Shown: positions 6,251 to 12,217, counted from the first letter of the stretch. The stretch: DNA of 13,409 nucleotides from JBBDXS01 sp964418365 (GCA_964418365.1 CAYQLM010000084.1:1-13409), one strand, 5' to 3'. Notes: generated from the sequence alone by a model not told the origin. Numbers and translations: made by a program.

Positions 6251-6784
6251 CTACATGCCGCGCAGGATCTTGCGCACGGGTGGCGGCATGAGCTTCGCCA
6301 TGATGTCCGGAGGCTCCGAGATGTCGTTGATCTCGATGCCTTGCGGAACGTAGCGCCACGTCCTGAAGCCGTAGACCTGAAGCCCCAGCTTCTTGCAGAG
6401 CGCCTTCGCCTCGCCGCCGTGGCCGACGGGCACGTAGATGTAGAACGCGGGGTCGCCCAGCTTGGCCAGCGGCGCCCAGACGGCTTTCGCGCGCTCCATG
6501 GTGACGCCGTCGGCGGTCTCGACTTGCGCGACGATCTTCAGGATGTTGCCCGGCGTATCGACGACAACGATGTCGGGCGTGTACTCGTTGCCCTTGGGGT
6601 CCCTGACGGGCATGGTGACTTCCGGGCTGTTGACGAAGGTGCGGTAGGAAGCTAGCTCGGGCGTCGGGAACTCGAAGCGCGCCTTGGCCACGTCCTGGAT
6701 CGCTCGTTGGCGAAGCTCCTCGCTGTCCTTGGGGGCGGGCTGGAGCAACTTATCGACGTCAGTCCAGCGCGTCGAGATGGTCAC
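6251..6784 (-). CDS. Unknown protein, possible PD-(D/E)XK nuclease-like core
   Basis: A 177-residue soluble protein. GTG 6784 is chosen because GGAGG lies six bases before it. The first third is helical and charged. The middle has YTPDIVVVDTPGNILKIVAQV followed directly by ET (about residues 68-90), whose Asp followed on the next strand by a Q-x-E pattern resembles the catalytic core of restriction-endonuclease-like proteins. Next come helix ERAKAVWAPLAKLGD, then AFYIYVPVG and a second helix with CKKLGLQVYGFRTWRY. That alpha-beta order fits the fold, but the usual D-(D/E)-x-K triad is not complete: Lys is replaced or shifted. It could be a degenerate or regulatory relative. It is a single-gene unit, with tandem hairpins past its stop and a GGGGTCA-type repeat array upstream. 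Confidence 0.65.
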   Translation of the reverse strand: MTISTRWTDVDKLLQPAPKDSEELRQRAIQDVAKARFEFPTPELASYRTFVNSPEVTMPVRDPKGNEYTPDIVVVDTPGNILKIVAQVETADGVTMERAKAVWAPLAKLGDPAFYIYVPVGHGGEAKALCKKLGLQVYGFRTWRYVPQGIEINDISEPPDIMAKLMPPPVRKILRGM

Positions 6785-6834
6785 GATGCACCTCCGGGGT
6801 CTCGATTGGTGAAGCCGTGCACAATATACGAAAA

Positions 6835-6997
6835 CCAGGGCCAGGGGCCAAGGGCGACGAGGGGCCAGGGGTCAGGGGTCAGGGGTCAAGGGCCATGTGG
6901 TTGAGGGTCAGGGGTCAAGGGGTCAAGGGCCAAGGGCCAGGGGTCATGGGGTCAGGGGGCAAGAGGTGAGGGCCAAAGGCCAGGGGCCAAGGGTCGG
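6835..6997. repeat. GGGGTCA / GGGCCA tandem repeat array
   Basis: About 160 bases of imperfect seven-base units (GGGGTCA, AGGGCCA, AGGGGCC and variants), all with G-runs on the + strand. Smaller pieces of the same sequence occur at 1722-1733, 4069-4096 and 10236-10268. It has no unique spacers, so it is not a CRISPR array. It lies in the promoter-side gap shared by the divergent minus-strand unknown gene and the crotonase gene. Confidence 0.85.
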
Positions 6998-7046
6998 AAT
7001 GTGATGCCGCGTATCGACTTCGTGGTGCAGCCCTCTGGGATGCTGC

Positions 7047-7074
7047 GAGATTCCTCGCTGCGCTTGGAATGACA
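7047..7074 (+). repeat. Interspersed repeat GAGATTCCTCGCTGCG...GGAATGACA, copy b
   Basis: Short version of the repeat family (28 bases) ending about 15 bases before a TACAAT box at 7090-7095. It nearly matches copy d at 10621-10649. Confidence 0.75.
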
Positions 7075-7089
7075 ATCGATTCCGTCTGC

Positions 7090-7095
7090 TACAAT
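7090..7095 (+). promoter_or_regulatory. Possible -10 box of the crotonase gene
   Basis: TACAAT lies 33 bases before the ATG at 7129. The -35 region falls in the end of the interspersed repeat and has only poor matches (TTGGAA with a 20-base spacer, or AATGAC with a 16-base spacer), so the call rests on the -10 box alone. Confidence 0.35.
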
Positions 7096-7128
7096 CGCCT
7101 CGCGCATCATCAACAACAGGAGCACCAC

Positions 7129-7938
7129 ATGGACTTCGAACAGATCCTCTACGAAAAGGCGAGCGGCGTGGCGACGATCACGCTGAACCGGCCCGACCGG
7201 ATGAACGCGTTTACGAACACCATGATCCGCGAGTGGGCGCAGGCGATCGAGGACGCGCGCGTGGACGCAGACGTGCGGGCGGTCATCCTGACGGGAGCGG
7301 GCCGCGGGTTCTGCGCGGGCGCGGACCTGCGCGGCGACTCGGGGCTGCAGAACCGGGCCGACGAGGGCCCGCCCTCGGCGGCGGACCGGCGCAACTGGCT
7401 CCGCGACAGTGTCCACTACGTCCCTCGCGCCGTGGCGCTGCTCGATAAGCCGTACATCGCTGCGGTGAACGGCGCGGCGGTCGGTGCGGGGATGGACATG
7501 TGCAGCATGGCCGACATCCGGATCGCGTCGGATGCGGCGCGCTTTTCGATGGGCTACGTGAAGGTCGGCCTGGTGCCGGGCGACGGCGGCTGCTACTACC
7601 TGCCGCGCATCGTCGGGATGGCGAAGGCGCTCGAGCTGATGTGGACGGGCGAGATGATCGACGCGCGGGAGGCGCTGCGCATCGGCTACGTTTCGCGCAT
7701 TGTGCCGGCCGACGAGCTGCTGCCGGCGACCCAAGAGCTGGCGGAGCGCATCGCGAAGGGGCCGGCGGTGGCGGTGCAGCTCGCGAAGCGGCTGGCGTAT
7801 CGAGGGCAGCTGCAGGACGTGGGCGAGGCGCTGGAGTCGGCGGGCCAGGCGATGGCGATCGTGCAATCGACGGAGGATGCGCGCGAGGGTCCGCGGGCGT
7901 TCTCGGAGAAACGGGAGCCGCAGTTCCGCGGGCGATGA
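7129..7938 (+). CDS. Enoyl-CoA hydratase/isomerase (crotonase) family protein
   Basis: A 269-residue crotonase-fold protein, normal in length. It shows VATITLNRPDRMNAF (about 14-28); the first oxyanion-hole segment GAGRGFCAGADLRGD; the second, AAVNGAAVGAGMDMCSMADI; and FSMGYVKVGLVPGDGGCYYL followed by PRIVG. The fold and CoA-thioester activation are secure. The two catalytic Glu residues of classic enoyl-CoA hydratase seem to be replaced: the first by Asp in GAGMDM and the second by Tyr/Val in MGYVKV, while a GDGG loop is kept. The reaction may therefore be other than simple hydration (isomerase, hydrolase or ring-cleaving subtypes exist). ATG 7129 is chosen over an upstream in-frame codon at 7069 because AGGAG lies six bases before it and the upstream part is repeat DNA. 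A 15-bp terminator follows. Confidence 0.88.
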   Translation: MDFEQILYEKASGVATITLNRPDRMNAFTNTMIREWAQAIEDARVDADVRAVILTGAGRGFCAGADLRGDSGLQNRADEGPPSAADRRNWLRDSVHYVPRAVALLDKPYIAAVNGAAVGAGMDMCSMADIRIASDAARFSMGYVKVGLVPGDGGCYYLPRIVGMAKALELMWTGEMIDAREALRIGYVSRIVPADELLPATQELAERIAKGPAVAVQLAKRLAYRGQLQDVGEALESAGQAMAIVQSTEDAREGPRAFSEKREPQFRGR

Positions 7939-7944
7939 CATAAT

Positions 7945-7977
7945 GCGCAGCGCCCCGGCACAGCCGGGGCGCTGCGC
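7945..7977. terminator. Strong hairpin between convergent genes
   Basis: GCGCAGCGCCCCGGC (7945-7959) pairs perfectly over 15 bases with its complement at 7963-7977, around a three-base ACA loop. On the + strand GTTCTCCT follows. It begins seven bases after the crotonase stop and ends 20 bases from the end of the convergent small basic gene, so it can serve both. Confidence 0.75.
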
Positions 7978-7997
7978 GTTCTCCTGACGGTGAGACG

Positions 7998-8090
7998 TTA
8001 GCGTCGTTTCGTCGCGGTCTTGCGCCGCGCCGTGGTCTTCTTCGCCTTGGTCGCCGTCTTCTTTCGCGCTGTCGCTTTCTTCGCAGGCAT
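7998..8090 (-). CDS. 30-aa histone H1-like basic peptide
   Basis: A 30-residue peptide starting at the ATG complementary to 8088-8090. Its composition is extreme: 9 Lys, 5 Arg, 7 Ala and 7 Thr, with no acidic residue. It has repeated TARKKTAT / TARRKTAT units (AKKATARKKTATKAKKTTA and on). That is the pattern of the C-terminal domains of bacterial histone H1-like proteins, which bind DNA without sequence specificity. A perfect AAAGGAGG lies five bases before the ATG and a promoter match lies further upstream at 8133-8161, so it is very likely expressed on its own; the frame open upstream of the ATG is not needed. Free-standing peptides of this size are unusual; they may bind DNA or RNA and affect nucleoid or ribosome function. 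It is convergent with the crotonase gene. Confidence 0.75.
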   Translation of the reverse strand: MPAKKATARKKTATKAKKTTARRKTATKRR

Positions 8091-8132
8091 CCTTACCTCC
8101 TTTCCGTTAAAGCGAGTATGCCTCTGCCGATT

Positions 8133-8161
8133 AAGGTATAGGTGATACTCGTTACAGTCAA
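8133..8161 (-). promoter_or_regulatory. Promoter of the H1-like peptide gene, with inverted repeat
   Basis: On the minus strand TTGACT (8156-8161) and TACCTT (8133-8138) are 17 bases apart. An inverted repeat CGAGTAT (8113-8119) / ATACTCG (8145-8151) brackets the -10 region and could be an operator. Confidence 0.5.
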
Positions 8162-8192
8162 GCCCTTGTGTGGGAAAGTTTTCGAAATTTGC

Positions 8193-8201
8193 TGCTATAG
8201 T
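8193..8201 (+). promoter_or_regulatory. Extended -10 promoter of thiE
   Basis: TGC-TATAGT is an extended -10 element about 38 bases before the thiE ATG at 8239; no good -35 is spaced correctly, as is usual for extended -10 promoters. Divergent with the H1-like peptide promoter about 35 bases away. No TPP riboswitch signature is visible between this box and the gene. Confidence 0.5.
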
Positions 8202-8238
8202 GCCGATCCCGTGAGGCGATCCGTACAATGCGCATGTC

Positions 8239-8901
8239 ATGACAGAGCGATCGCTACGCGGGCTGTACGTCATCATCGACCCCGACGCGTGCGCGCCGCG
8301 CGCGGCGGTCGATGTTGCGCGCATGGCGCTCGAAGGCGGTGCGGCGCTGCTGCAGTGGCGCGACAAGCGTCGCGAGAAGGGCGATCAGCTGGCGCAGGCG
8401 CGCGCGATTGCTGCGCTGTGTGCTGAACATAACGCGACGTTCATCGTGAACGACCACGTCGATCTGGCGCTCGTCGTCGGGGCGGACGGCGTGCATCTCG
8501 GACAGCACGACCTGTCGGTCGAAGCTGTGCGGGCTCTGGTGCCGCCTGAGTTCATCGTCGGCGTCTCGACGAACGACGCGGAGGAGGCGCGCCGAGCCGA
8601 GCAGTGCGGCGCGTCCTATGTCGCGATCGGCTCGGTGTTCCCGACGGCGTCGAAGGAGCCGGAGCGCACGCGCGTCGCGAACGTCGAGCGGGTACGTGAG
8701 GTGAGGGCGGCCGTACGCGTGCCCGTCGTCGCGATCGGCGGCATCAACGCATCGAACGTCCGGCAGGTGATCGATGCGGGGGCGGACGCGGTGGCCGTGA
8801 TCAGCGCCGTCTGCGGCGCGCAGGACCCGCGCGCCGCGGCGGCAGAGCTGGTGGCAAATATGCATCGCTTTTCTTCCCACCCGCCCGCCCAGAAAAGTTG
8901 A
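8239..8901 (+). CDS. thiE: Thiamine phosphate synthase ThiE
   Basis: A 220-residue TIM-barrel enzyme that joins thiazole phosphate to HMP pyrophosphate to give thiamine phosphate. Motifs in order: GLYVIIDPD (about 8-16); ALLQWRDKR (36-44, diphosphate-binding Arg-Asp-Lys); FIVNDHVDLAL and GADGVHLGQHDL (69-94); GVSTND; YVAIGSVFPTASKE (134-147, the S/T-K loop expected of true ThiE enzymes); and VPVVAIGGI (161-169). ATG 8239 has no clear ribosome-binding site, but other ATG codons just upstream are out of frame. The last nine or so residues (SSHPPAQKS) and the stop codon come from a G4/hairpin repeat beginning at 8868, so the native C-terminus has been replaced or extended. It is convergent with the minus-strand thi operon and is a paralog of the protein at 10726-11379. 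Confidence 0.9.
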   Translation: MTERSLRGLYVIIDPDACAPRAAVDVARMALEGGAALLQWRDKRREKGDQLAQARAIAALCAEHNATFIVNDHVDLALVVGADGVHLGQHDLSVEAVRALVPPEFIVGVSTNDAEEARRAEQCGASYVAIGSVFPTASKEPERTRVANVERVREVRAAVRVPVVAIGGINASNVRQVIDAGADAVAVISAVCGAQDPRAAAAELVANMHRFSSHPPAQKS

Positions 8902-8957
8902 TTGTTTGGGGGACACCCCCAAACCCCCGGCAGAGGGGGGCCCCTCTGCACTCCCCC
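8868..8957 (+). repeat. G4/hairpin modular repeat, copy 2
   Basis: Four C-tracts at 8876-8890 (opposite strand GGGCGGGCGGGTGGG). Hairpin TTTGGGGG-ACA-CCCCCAAA spans 8905-8923. The second palindrome GCAGAGGGG / CCCCTCTGC abuts at 8930-8949 and ends with ACTCCCCC. It overlaps the 3' end of thiE, encoding its last residues and its TGA (8899-8901). Confidence 0.88.
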
Positions 8958-8997
8958 TCAGTCGCGTTTGGCAAGGCTGGCGGGATCGAATGGCGGC

Positions 8998-9019
8998 GGA
9001 CGAAGCTGAAGCTTCGTCC
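8998..9019. terminator. TGAA-loop hairpin between convergent thi genes
   Basis: GGACGAAGC-TGAA-GCTTCGTCC is a perfect nine-pair stem followed by TTACTTCG. It shares the TGAA loop and the pyrimidine-rich CYTAC flank with the hairpin at 6154-6173, and again lies between convergent genes (thiE and thiS-thiO). A bidirectional terminator of the same repeat family is likely. Confidence 0.55.
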
Positions 9020-9080
9020 TTACTTCGCGAATCGCGCAGGACCCATGGGCGGCGGAGGAGGAGTGGCAGCGAAAGAACGA

Positions 9081-9137
9081 CAGATCCTTCGGCCTCCACC
9101 CCGCCGAGCCTCTTCGCCGCTCGCCTCAGGATGACAG
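9081..9137 (+). repeat. Interspersed repeat CAGATCCTTCGG...CTCAGGATGACAG, copy c
   Basis: A divergent member of the AGATTCCTCG...GGAATGACAG family. On the minus strand it reads CTGTCATCCTGAGGCGAGC and supplies the final residues and the TGA (9126-9128) of the ThiS-ThiO frame. Confidence 0.6.
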
Positions 9138-10514
9138 GAAACGCGCGGGATCGAACGGGGCGAGGGCTTCCTTCGCGCTACCGGTGATCGCATCGGCGAT
9201 GAGCTCACCGGTGACCGGCGCGAGCAGGATGCCGTTGCGGAAGTGGCCGGTGGCGACGGTGACGTTCGACCAGCCCGGCAGCGCACCCATGATCGGCAGG
9301 CCATCGGGCGAGGCGGGGCGCAGGCCGGCCCACGAGAAGTGCTCGCGCGCGTGGCGGAGCTGCGGCACCAGCTCGATGGCGCCGCGGCGCACGGAATCGA
9401 GCCCGCGCTTCGTCGTGCGCGAACGGAAGCCCACCTGCTCGACCGTCGAGCCGGCGAAGACGAGGCCGTTGGCGCGCGGCATGACGTAGCCGCGCTTGCC
9501 CCAGACCGGCCGGCCGATCGGCGTCACCATGCGCCCGTAGGCGAGCATCTGGCCGCGCACGGGGAACGTCGGGATGTCGACGCCGAGCTTGCGCGCGAGT
9601 GCCTTCGTCCACGGCCCAGCCGCGAGCACGACGTGGTCGCAGGCGAACTCGCCCTGGGCAGTGCGGACGGCGGTCACGCGATCGGCCTGGCGGCGGAAGC
9701 CGAGCACCGGCCCGAACTCGACGAACTGCACGCCGCGCTTCTGGGCGGCGCGGGACAGCGCCAGCGTGAAAAGCTGGTTGCTCACCTGCGCCTCCTCCGG
9801 GCTGAGCACGCCGCCGATGATGCGCTCGTTCAGGCGCGGCTCAACCTCGTGTACCATCGTCGCGTCGAGATCCAGCAGCTCCACGCCCAGCTCGTCGCGG
9901 AAGCGCAGGCCCGCTCGATAGGCGGCGAGCTCTTCGTCGTCGAACGCGACGCGCAGCACGCCGTTCTGGGCGTACTCGACATCGACGTCGGGCACGTCCT
10001 CGCGCAGGCGTTCGACCCAGGTGGGATACAGGCGCAAGCTCTGCAGCCCGAGACGCACGAGCGCGCCCGGCCGCTCGAACTCGGCGAGTGGCGACAGGAC
10101 GCCCGCGGCGGCGTTCGTCGCGGCCATGCCGAGCCGCCGGCTTTCGAGGACGGTGCAGCGCACCCCGCGCCGCGACAGCTCGTAGGCGATGGCGCAGCCG
10201 ATGATGCCGCCGCCCGCCGCCACCACCTCCCCACCGGGGGCCAAGGGCCAAGGGCCAGGGGCCAAGGCATTCCCGCTTCGAGCCTCCAGCTTCGAGCTTC
10301 CAGCTTCCAGAGTCCCGCCGCCTACCATGCGCACGATCTCGATCATGTCCGCGTCGTGAACCGCGGTCTCGCCGTACTGGCGCTTCGGGATGACCTCGCC
10401 GTTGATCGCGACAGCGACGCGCCGCGCGTCGATATCGAGCGAGCGGAGCAGCTCGGGGAGGGGCGTTTCGCCGTCGAGCTGGCGGGGCTTGCCATTGAGC
10501 GTGACGGAGATCAC
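9126..10514 (-). CDS. thiO: ThiS-ThiO fusion: sulfur carrier plus glycine oxidase
   Basis: One uninterrupted frame of 462 codons covers two thiamine proteins. Residues 1-67 are ThiS (ISVTLNGKP, RRVAVAINGEVIPK, VRMVGGG), whose C-terminal Gly-Gly normally ends the protein and is adenylated and thiolated. Residues 68-95 are a linker read from dispersed repeat DNA (10230-10313). From residue 96 comes ThiO, an FAD-dependent glycine oxidase that makes dehydroglycine for ThiG: EVVAAGGGIIGCAIAYEL (GxGxxG, 101-106), the later AAGVLSPLAEFE, and the C-terminal GLRPASPDGLPIMG and ATGHFRNGILLAP, with the substrate-binding Arg residues. GTG 10514 is the natural ThiS start; the frame upstream is repeat DNA and its ribosome-binding site is poorly spaced. 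GTG codons at 10226 or 10223 could restart ThiO alone, but ThiS would still lack its stop codon. The stop lies in a repeat. Confidence 0.85.
   Translation of the reverse strand: MISVTLNGKPRQLDGETPLPELLRSLDIDARRVAVAINGEVIPKRQYGETAVHDADMIEIVRMVGGGTLEAGSSKLEARSGNALAPGPWPLAPGGEVVAAGGGIIGCAIAYELSRRGVRCTVLESRRLGMAATNAAAGVLSPLAEFERPGALVRLGLQSLRLYPTWVERLREDVPDVDVEYAQNGVLRVAFDDEELAAYRAGLRFRDELGVELLDLDATMVHEVEPRLNERIIGGVLSPEEAQVSNQLFTLALSRAAQKRGVQFVEFGPVLGFRRQADRVTAVRTAQGEFACDHVVLAAGPWTKALARKLGVDIPTFPVRGQMLAYGRMVTPIGRPVWGKRGYVMPRANGLVFAGSTVEQVGFRSRTTKRGLDSVRRGAIELVPQLRHAREHFSWAGLRPASPDGLPIMGALPGWSNVTVATGHFRNGILLAPVTGELIADAITGSAKEALAPFDPARFLSS
10236..10318. repeat. Repeat DNA forming the ThiS-ThiO linker
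   Basis: Two dispersed repeats lie in tandem inside the coding frame: GGGCCAAGGGCCAAGGGCCA-type units (10236-10268) and CTTCGAGCTTCCAG-type units (about 10272-10318). Both types occur elsewhere between genes (4069-4096, 6835-6997; 563-593). No stop codon occurs in any of the three minus-strand frames across this stretch. Confidence 0.8.
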
Positions 10515-10530
10515 TCCCTCACCCCCAGCC

Positions 10531-10547
10531 CCTCTCCCTCGGAGAGG
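10531..10547. repeat. CCTCTCC-CTC-GGAGAGG palindrome
   Basis: Perfect seven-pair stem with a three-base loop, 17 bases upstream of the ThiS start on the minus strand; flanking CCCCCAGCC and TAGAGGGG suggest a degenerate dispersed palindromic repeat. It could also present or hide the thiS ribosome-binding region. Confidence 0.5.
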
Positions 10548-10620
10548 TAGAGGGGAGATCAAGAAGAATAGTGCCGTGCTGGGTTGACGCTGAGTCGGAC
10601 TGACTGGCGGGCCGTAGGAA

Positions 10621-10719
10621 GAGATTCCTCGCTGCGCTCGGAATGACAGTCGTGGCGTCATTGCGAAGGATCAGATTCCTCCTCCTGAGGCGGACAGGTC
10701 GCTGCGCTCGGAATGACAG
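10621..10719 (+). repeat. Interspersed repeats, copies d and e
   Basis: Copy d (10621-10649) is the short form, AGATTCCTCGCTGCGCTCGG followed by AATGACAGT. Copy e (10672-10719) is interrupted by CCTCCTGAGGCGGACAGG before the same CTCGGAATGACAGT ending. They fill the 211-base gap between the ThiE/TenI-like gene and thiS, so the minus-strand thi operon is unusually loose here. Confidence 0.8.
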
Positions 10720-10725
10720 TGCCCG

Positions 10726-11379
10726 CTACGCACCATATGCTTCATGCAGCGCCTCGTGCAGGGCACGGGCGGCCGCCCTGGGGTCGGTTGCCTCCATAAT
10801 CGCGCCGATGACCGCGATGCCGTCCGCGCCCGCCTCGATGACCTCGGCAACGCGCTCCGGAGTGATGCCGCCCACGGCGACGACCGGTACGCGCACCGCC
10901 TCGGCCACGGCGCGGACGAGCGCGGGGCCGGCGGGCGGCTGGCCGGGGTGCGATCGTGACTCGTACACGGCGCCGACCTGGACGTAGTCCGCGCCCTCCT
11001 GCTCCGCCCGCACAGCCGCCTCGACGCTGTGCACGGAGCGGCCGACGATGCAGGCGTCGCCGACGTAGTCGCGGAGCTTTTGCAGGGGAAGGGTGTGCTC
11101 GGGCAGGTGGACGCCGTCGGCGCCCGCGGCGATGGCGACGTCGACGCGGTCGTTGACGAGCAGAAGGGCGCGGCCGCGCAGCACGGCATGGACGGTGACG
11201 GCGAGGTCGTACAGCTCGCCGCCGGATAGGTCCTTCTCGCGGAGCTGGACGACGGTGACGCCGCCATCGGCCGCCTGCGACGCCACCTGCTCCAGCGGAC
11301 GGCCGCGCAGGCGGGAGCGATCGGTGATCAGCATCAGGCTGGGCTCGAGCCAGCGGCGCATGCGGTCTGGCGGAGGCAT
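10726..11379 (-). CDS. ThiE/TenI family protein (second paralog)
   Basis: A 217-residue TIM-barrel protein of the thiamine phosphate synthase superfamily. Motifs: LMLITDRSRL (15-24), VTVVQLREKDLSGGELYDLA (41-60), LLLVNDRVDVAIAAGADGVH, IVGRSVHS, YVQVGAVYESRSHPGQPPAG (about 131-150) and VPVVAVGGI. The SHPGQPPAG loop differs from the TASK loop of the ThiE at 8239 and resembles TenI-type thiazole tautomerases, and its place between thiG and thiO matches the tenI-thiO-thiS-thiG grouping of Bacillus. I therefore favour aromatisation of the thiazole made by ThiG, with thiamine phosphate synthase as the alternative. Its ATG lies four bases after the thiG stop, so it is coupled to thiG; there is no strong ribosome-binding site of its own. 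An internal ATG at residue 7 is a possible start. Confidence 0.82.
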   Translation of the reverse strand: MPPPDRMRRWLEPSLMLITDRSRLRGRPLEQVASQAADGGVTVVQLREKDLSGGELYDLAVTVHAVLRGRALLLVNDRVDVAIAAGADGVHLPEHTLPLQKLRDYVGDACIVGRSVHSVEAAVRAEQEGADYVQVGAVYESRSHPGQPPAGPALVRAVAEAVRVPVVAVGGITPERVAEVIEAGADGIAVIGAIMEATDPRAAARALHEALHEAYGA

Positions 11380-11383
11380 GGCG

Positions 11384-12196
11384 CTAGCTGCGCGCCGGCG
11401 TCGCGATGCCCTCGGTCGGGCTGCTCGCCGACGCGAACGGCTTGCGGGGGATACGGCCGGCCAGATACGCCTTCCGCCCGGCCTCGACGCCGAGGCGCAT
11501 CGCTTCGGCCATGCCCGCGGGGTCCTGCGCGAGCGCGACGGCGGTGTTTACGAGCACGGCGTCGGCGCCGATCTCCATCGCGAGCGCGACATCGGACGGG
11601 GCGCCGAGGCCGGCATCGACCACGACCGGCACGCTCGCCTGCTCGATGATGATCTTGATCTCATCGATGGTGAGGATGCCCTGGCCGGACCCGATGGCGG
11701 AGCCGAGCGGCATCACCGTGGCGCAGCCCAGCTCCTCGAGATAGCGCGCGAGCACCGGGTCGGCGTGGATGTACGGCAGCACGACGAAGCCCTCGGCGAT
11801 GAGCTGTCGGGCGGCCTCGAGGGTGGCGATCGGGTCGGGCAGGAGATACTTCGGGTCGGGCACGACCTCCAGCTTCACCCAATCGGAACCGGTGAGTTCT
11901 CGCCCCAGGCGGGCCGTGAACATCGCCTCCTCGACCGTCTTGCAGCCCGCCGTGTTGGGCAGGATGGTGTAGCGCCCGGACGGGCGCCCGTCTGGGCGCT
12001 GCCAGTCGATGTAGTCCAGCTCGGTCTGCTTGTTGGGGTTATCGAGGTCGAGCCGGCGGATCGCGACGGTCACGATCTCGGTGCCGGAGGCATCGAGCGC
12101 GGCGCGGCAGGTCTCGGGCGACGTGTACTTTCCGGTGCCGAGGATGAGGCGCGAGCGGAAGCTCTTGCCCGCGATGATCAGGTTATCATTCTGCAT
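11384..12196 (-). CDS. thiG: Thiazole synthase ThiG
   Basis: A 270-residue TIM-barrel enzyme that condenses deoxyxylulose phosphate, dehydroglycine and sulfur from ThiS thiocarboxylate into the thiazole phosphate. Evidence: SRLILGTGKYTSPETCRAAL (15-34), VTVAIRRLDL, ILPNTAGCKTVEEA (78-91), SDWVKLEVVPDPKYLLPD with the Schiff-base Lys at about residue 108, CATVMPLGSAIGSGQGI, VPVVVDAGLGAPSDVALAME and GADAVLVNTAVA. The open frame extends upstream to 12313, but that part is repeat DNA read in reverse; ATG 12196 is preferred because GGAG lies six bases before it and family members start just ahead of the IIAGKSF-like strand. A predicted RNA G-quadruplex segment ends 28 bases before the start codon. 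It is the first clearly thi-specific gene of the minus-strand operon. Confidence 0.93.
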   Translation of the reverse strand: MQNDNLIIAGKSFRSRLILGTGKYTSPETCRAALDASGTEIVTVAIRRLDLDNPNKQTELDYIDWQRPDGRPSGRYTILPNTAGCKTVEEAMFTARLGRELTGSDWVKLEVVPDPKYLLPDPIATLEAARQLIAEGFVVLPYIHADPVLARYLEELGCATVMPLGSAIGSGQGILTIDEIKIIIEQASVPVVVDAGLGAPSDVALAMEIGADAVLVNTAVALAQDPAGMAEAMRLGVEAGRKAYLAGRIPRKPFASASSPTEGIATPARS

Positions 12197-12217
12197 TAGA
12201 TTCTCCGAAATGGAAGT

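Noticed and set aside
6835..6997. CRISPR-like array
   Set aside because: The G-rich units are about seven bases, contiguous and without unique spacers, and there are no cas genes.
6952..7941. 329-codon minus-strand frame
   Set aside because: Antisense of the crotonase gene; extreme Arg/His content is typical of a shadow frame.
8100..8238. TPP riboswitch before thiE or thiG
   Set aside because: I looked for the CTGAGA and ACCTGA-type conserved pieces before 8239 and before 12196 on the proper strands and saw none.
9243..10550. 435-codon + strand frame
   Set aside because: Antisense shadow of the ThiS-ThiO gene; His/Arg/Ala-rich with no recognisable fold.
11093..12199. 368-codon + strand frame
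   Set aside because: Antisense of thiG and the ThiE/TenI-like gene, both secure from conserved motifs.
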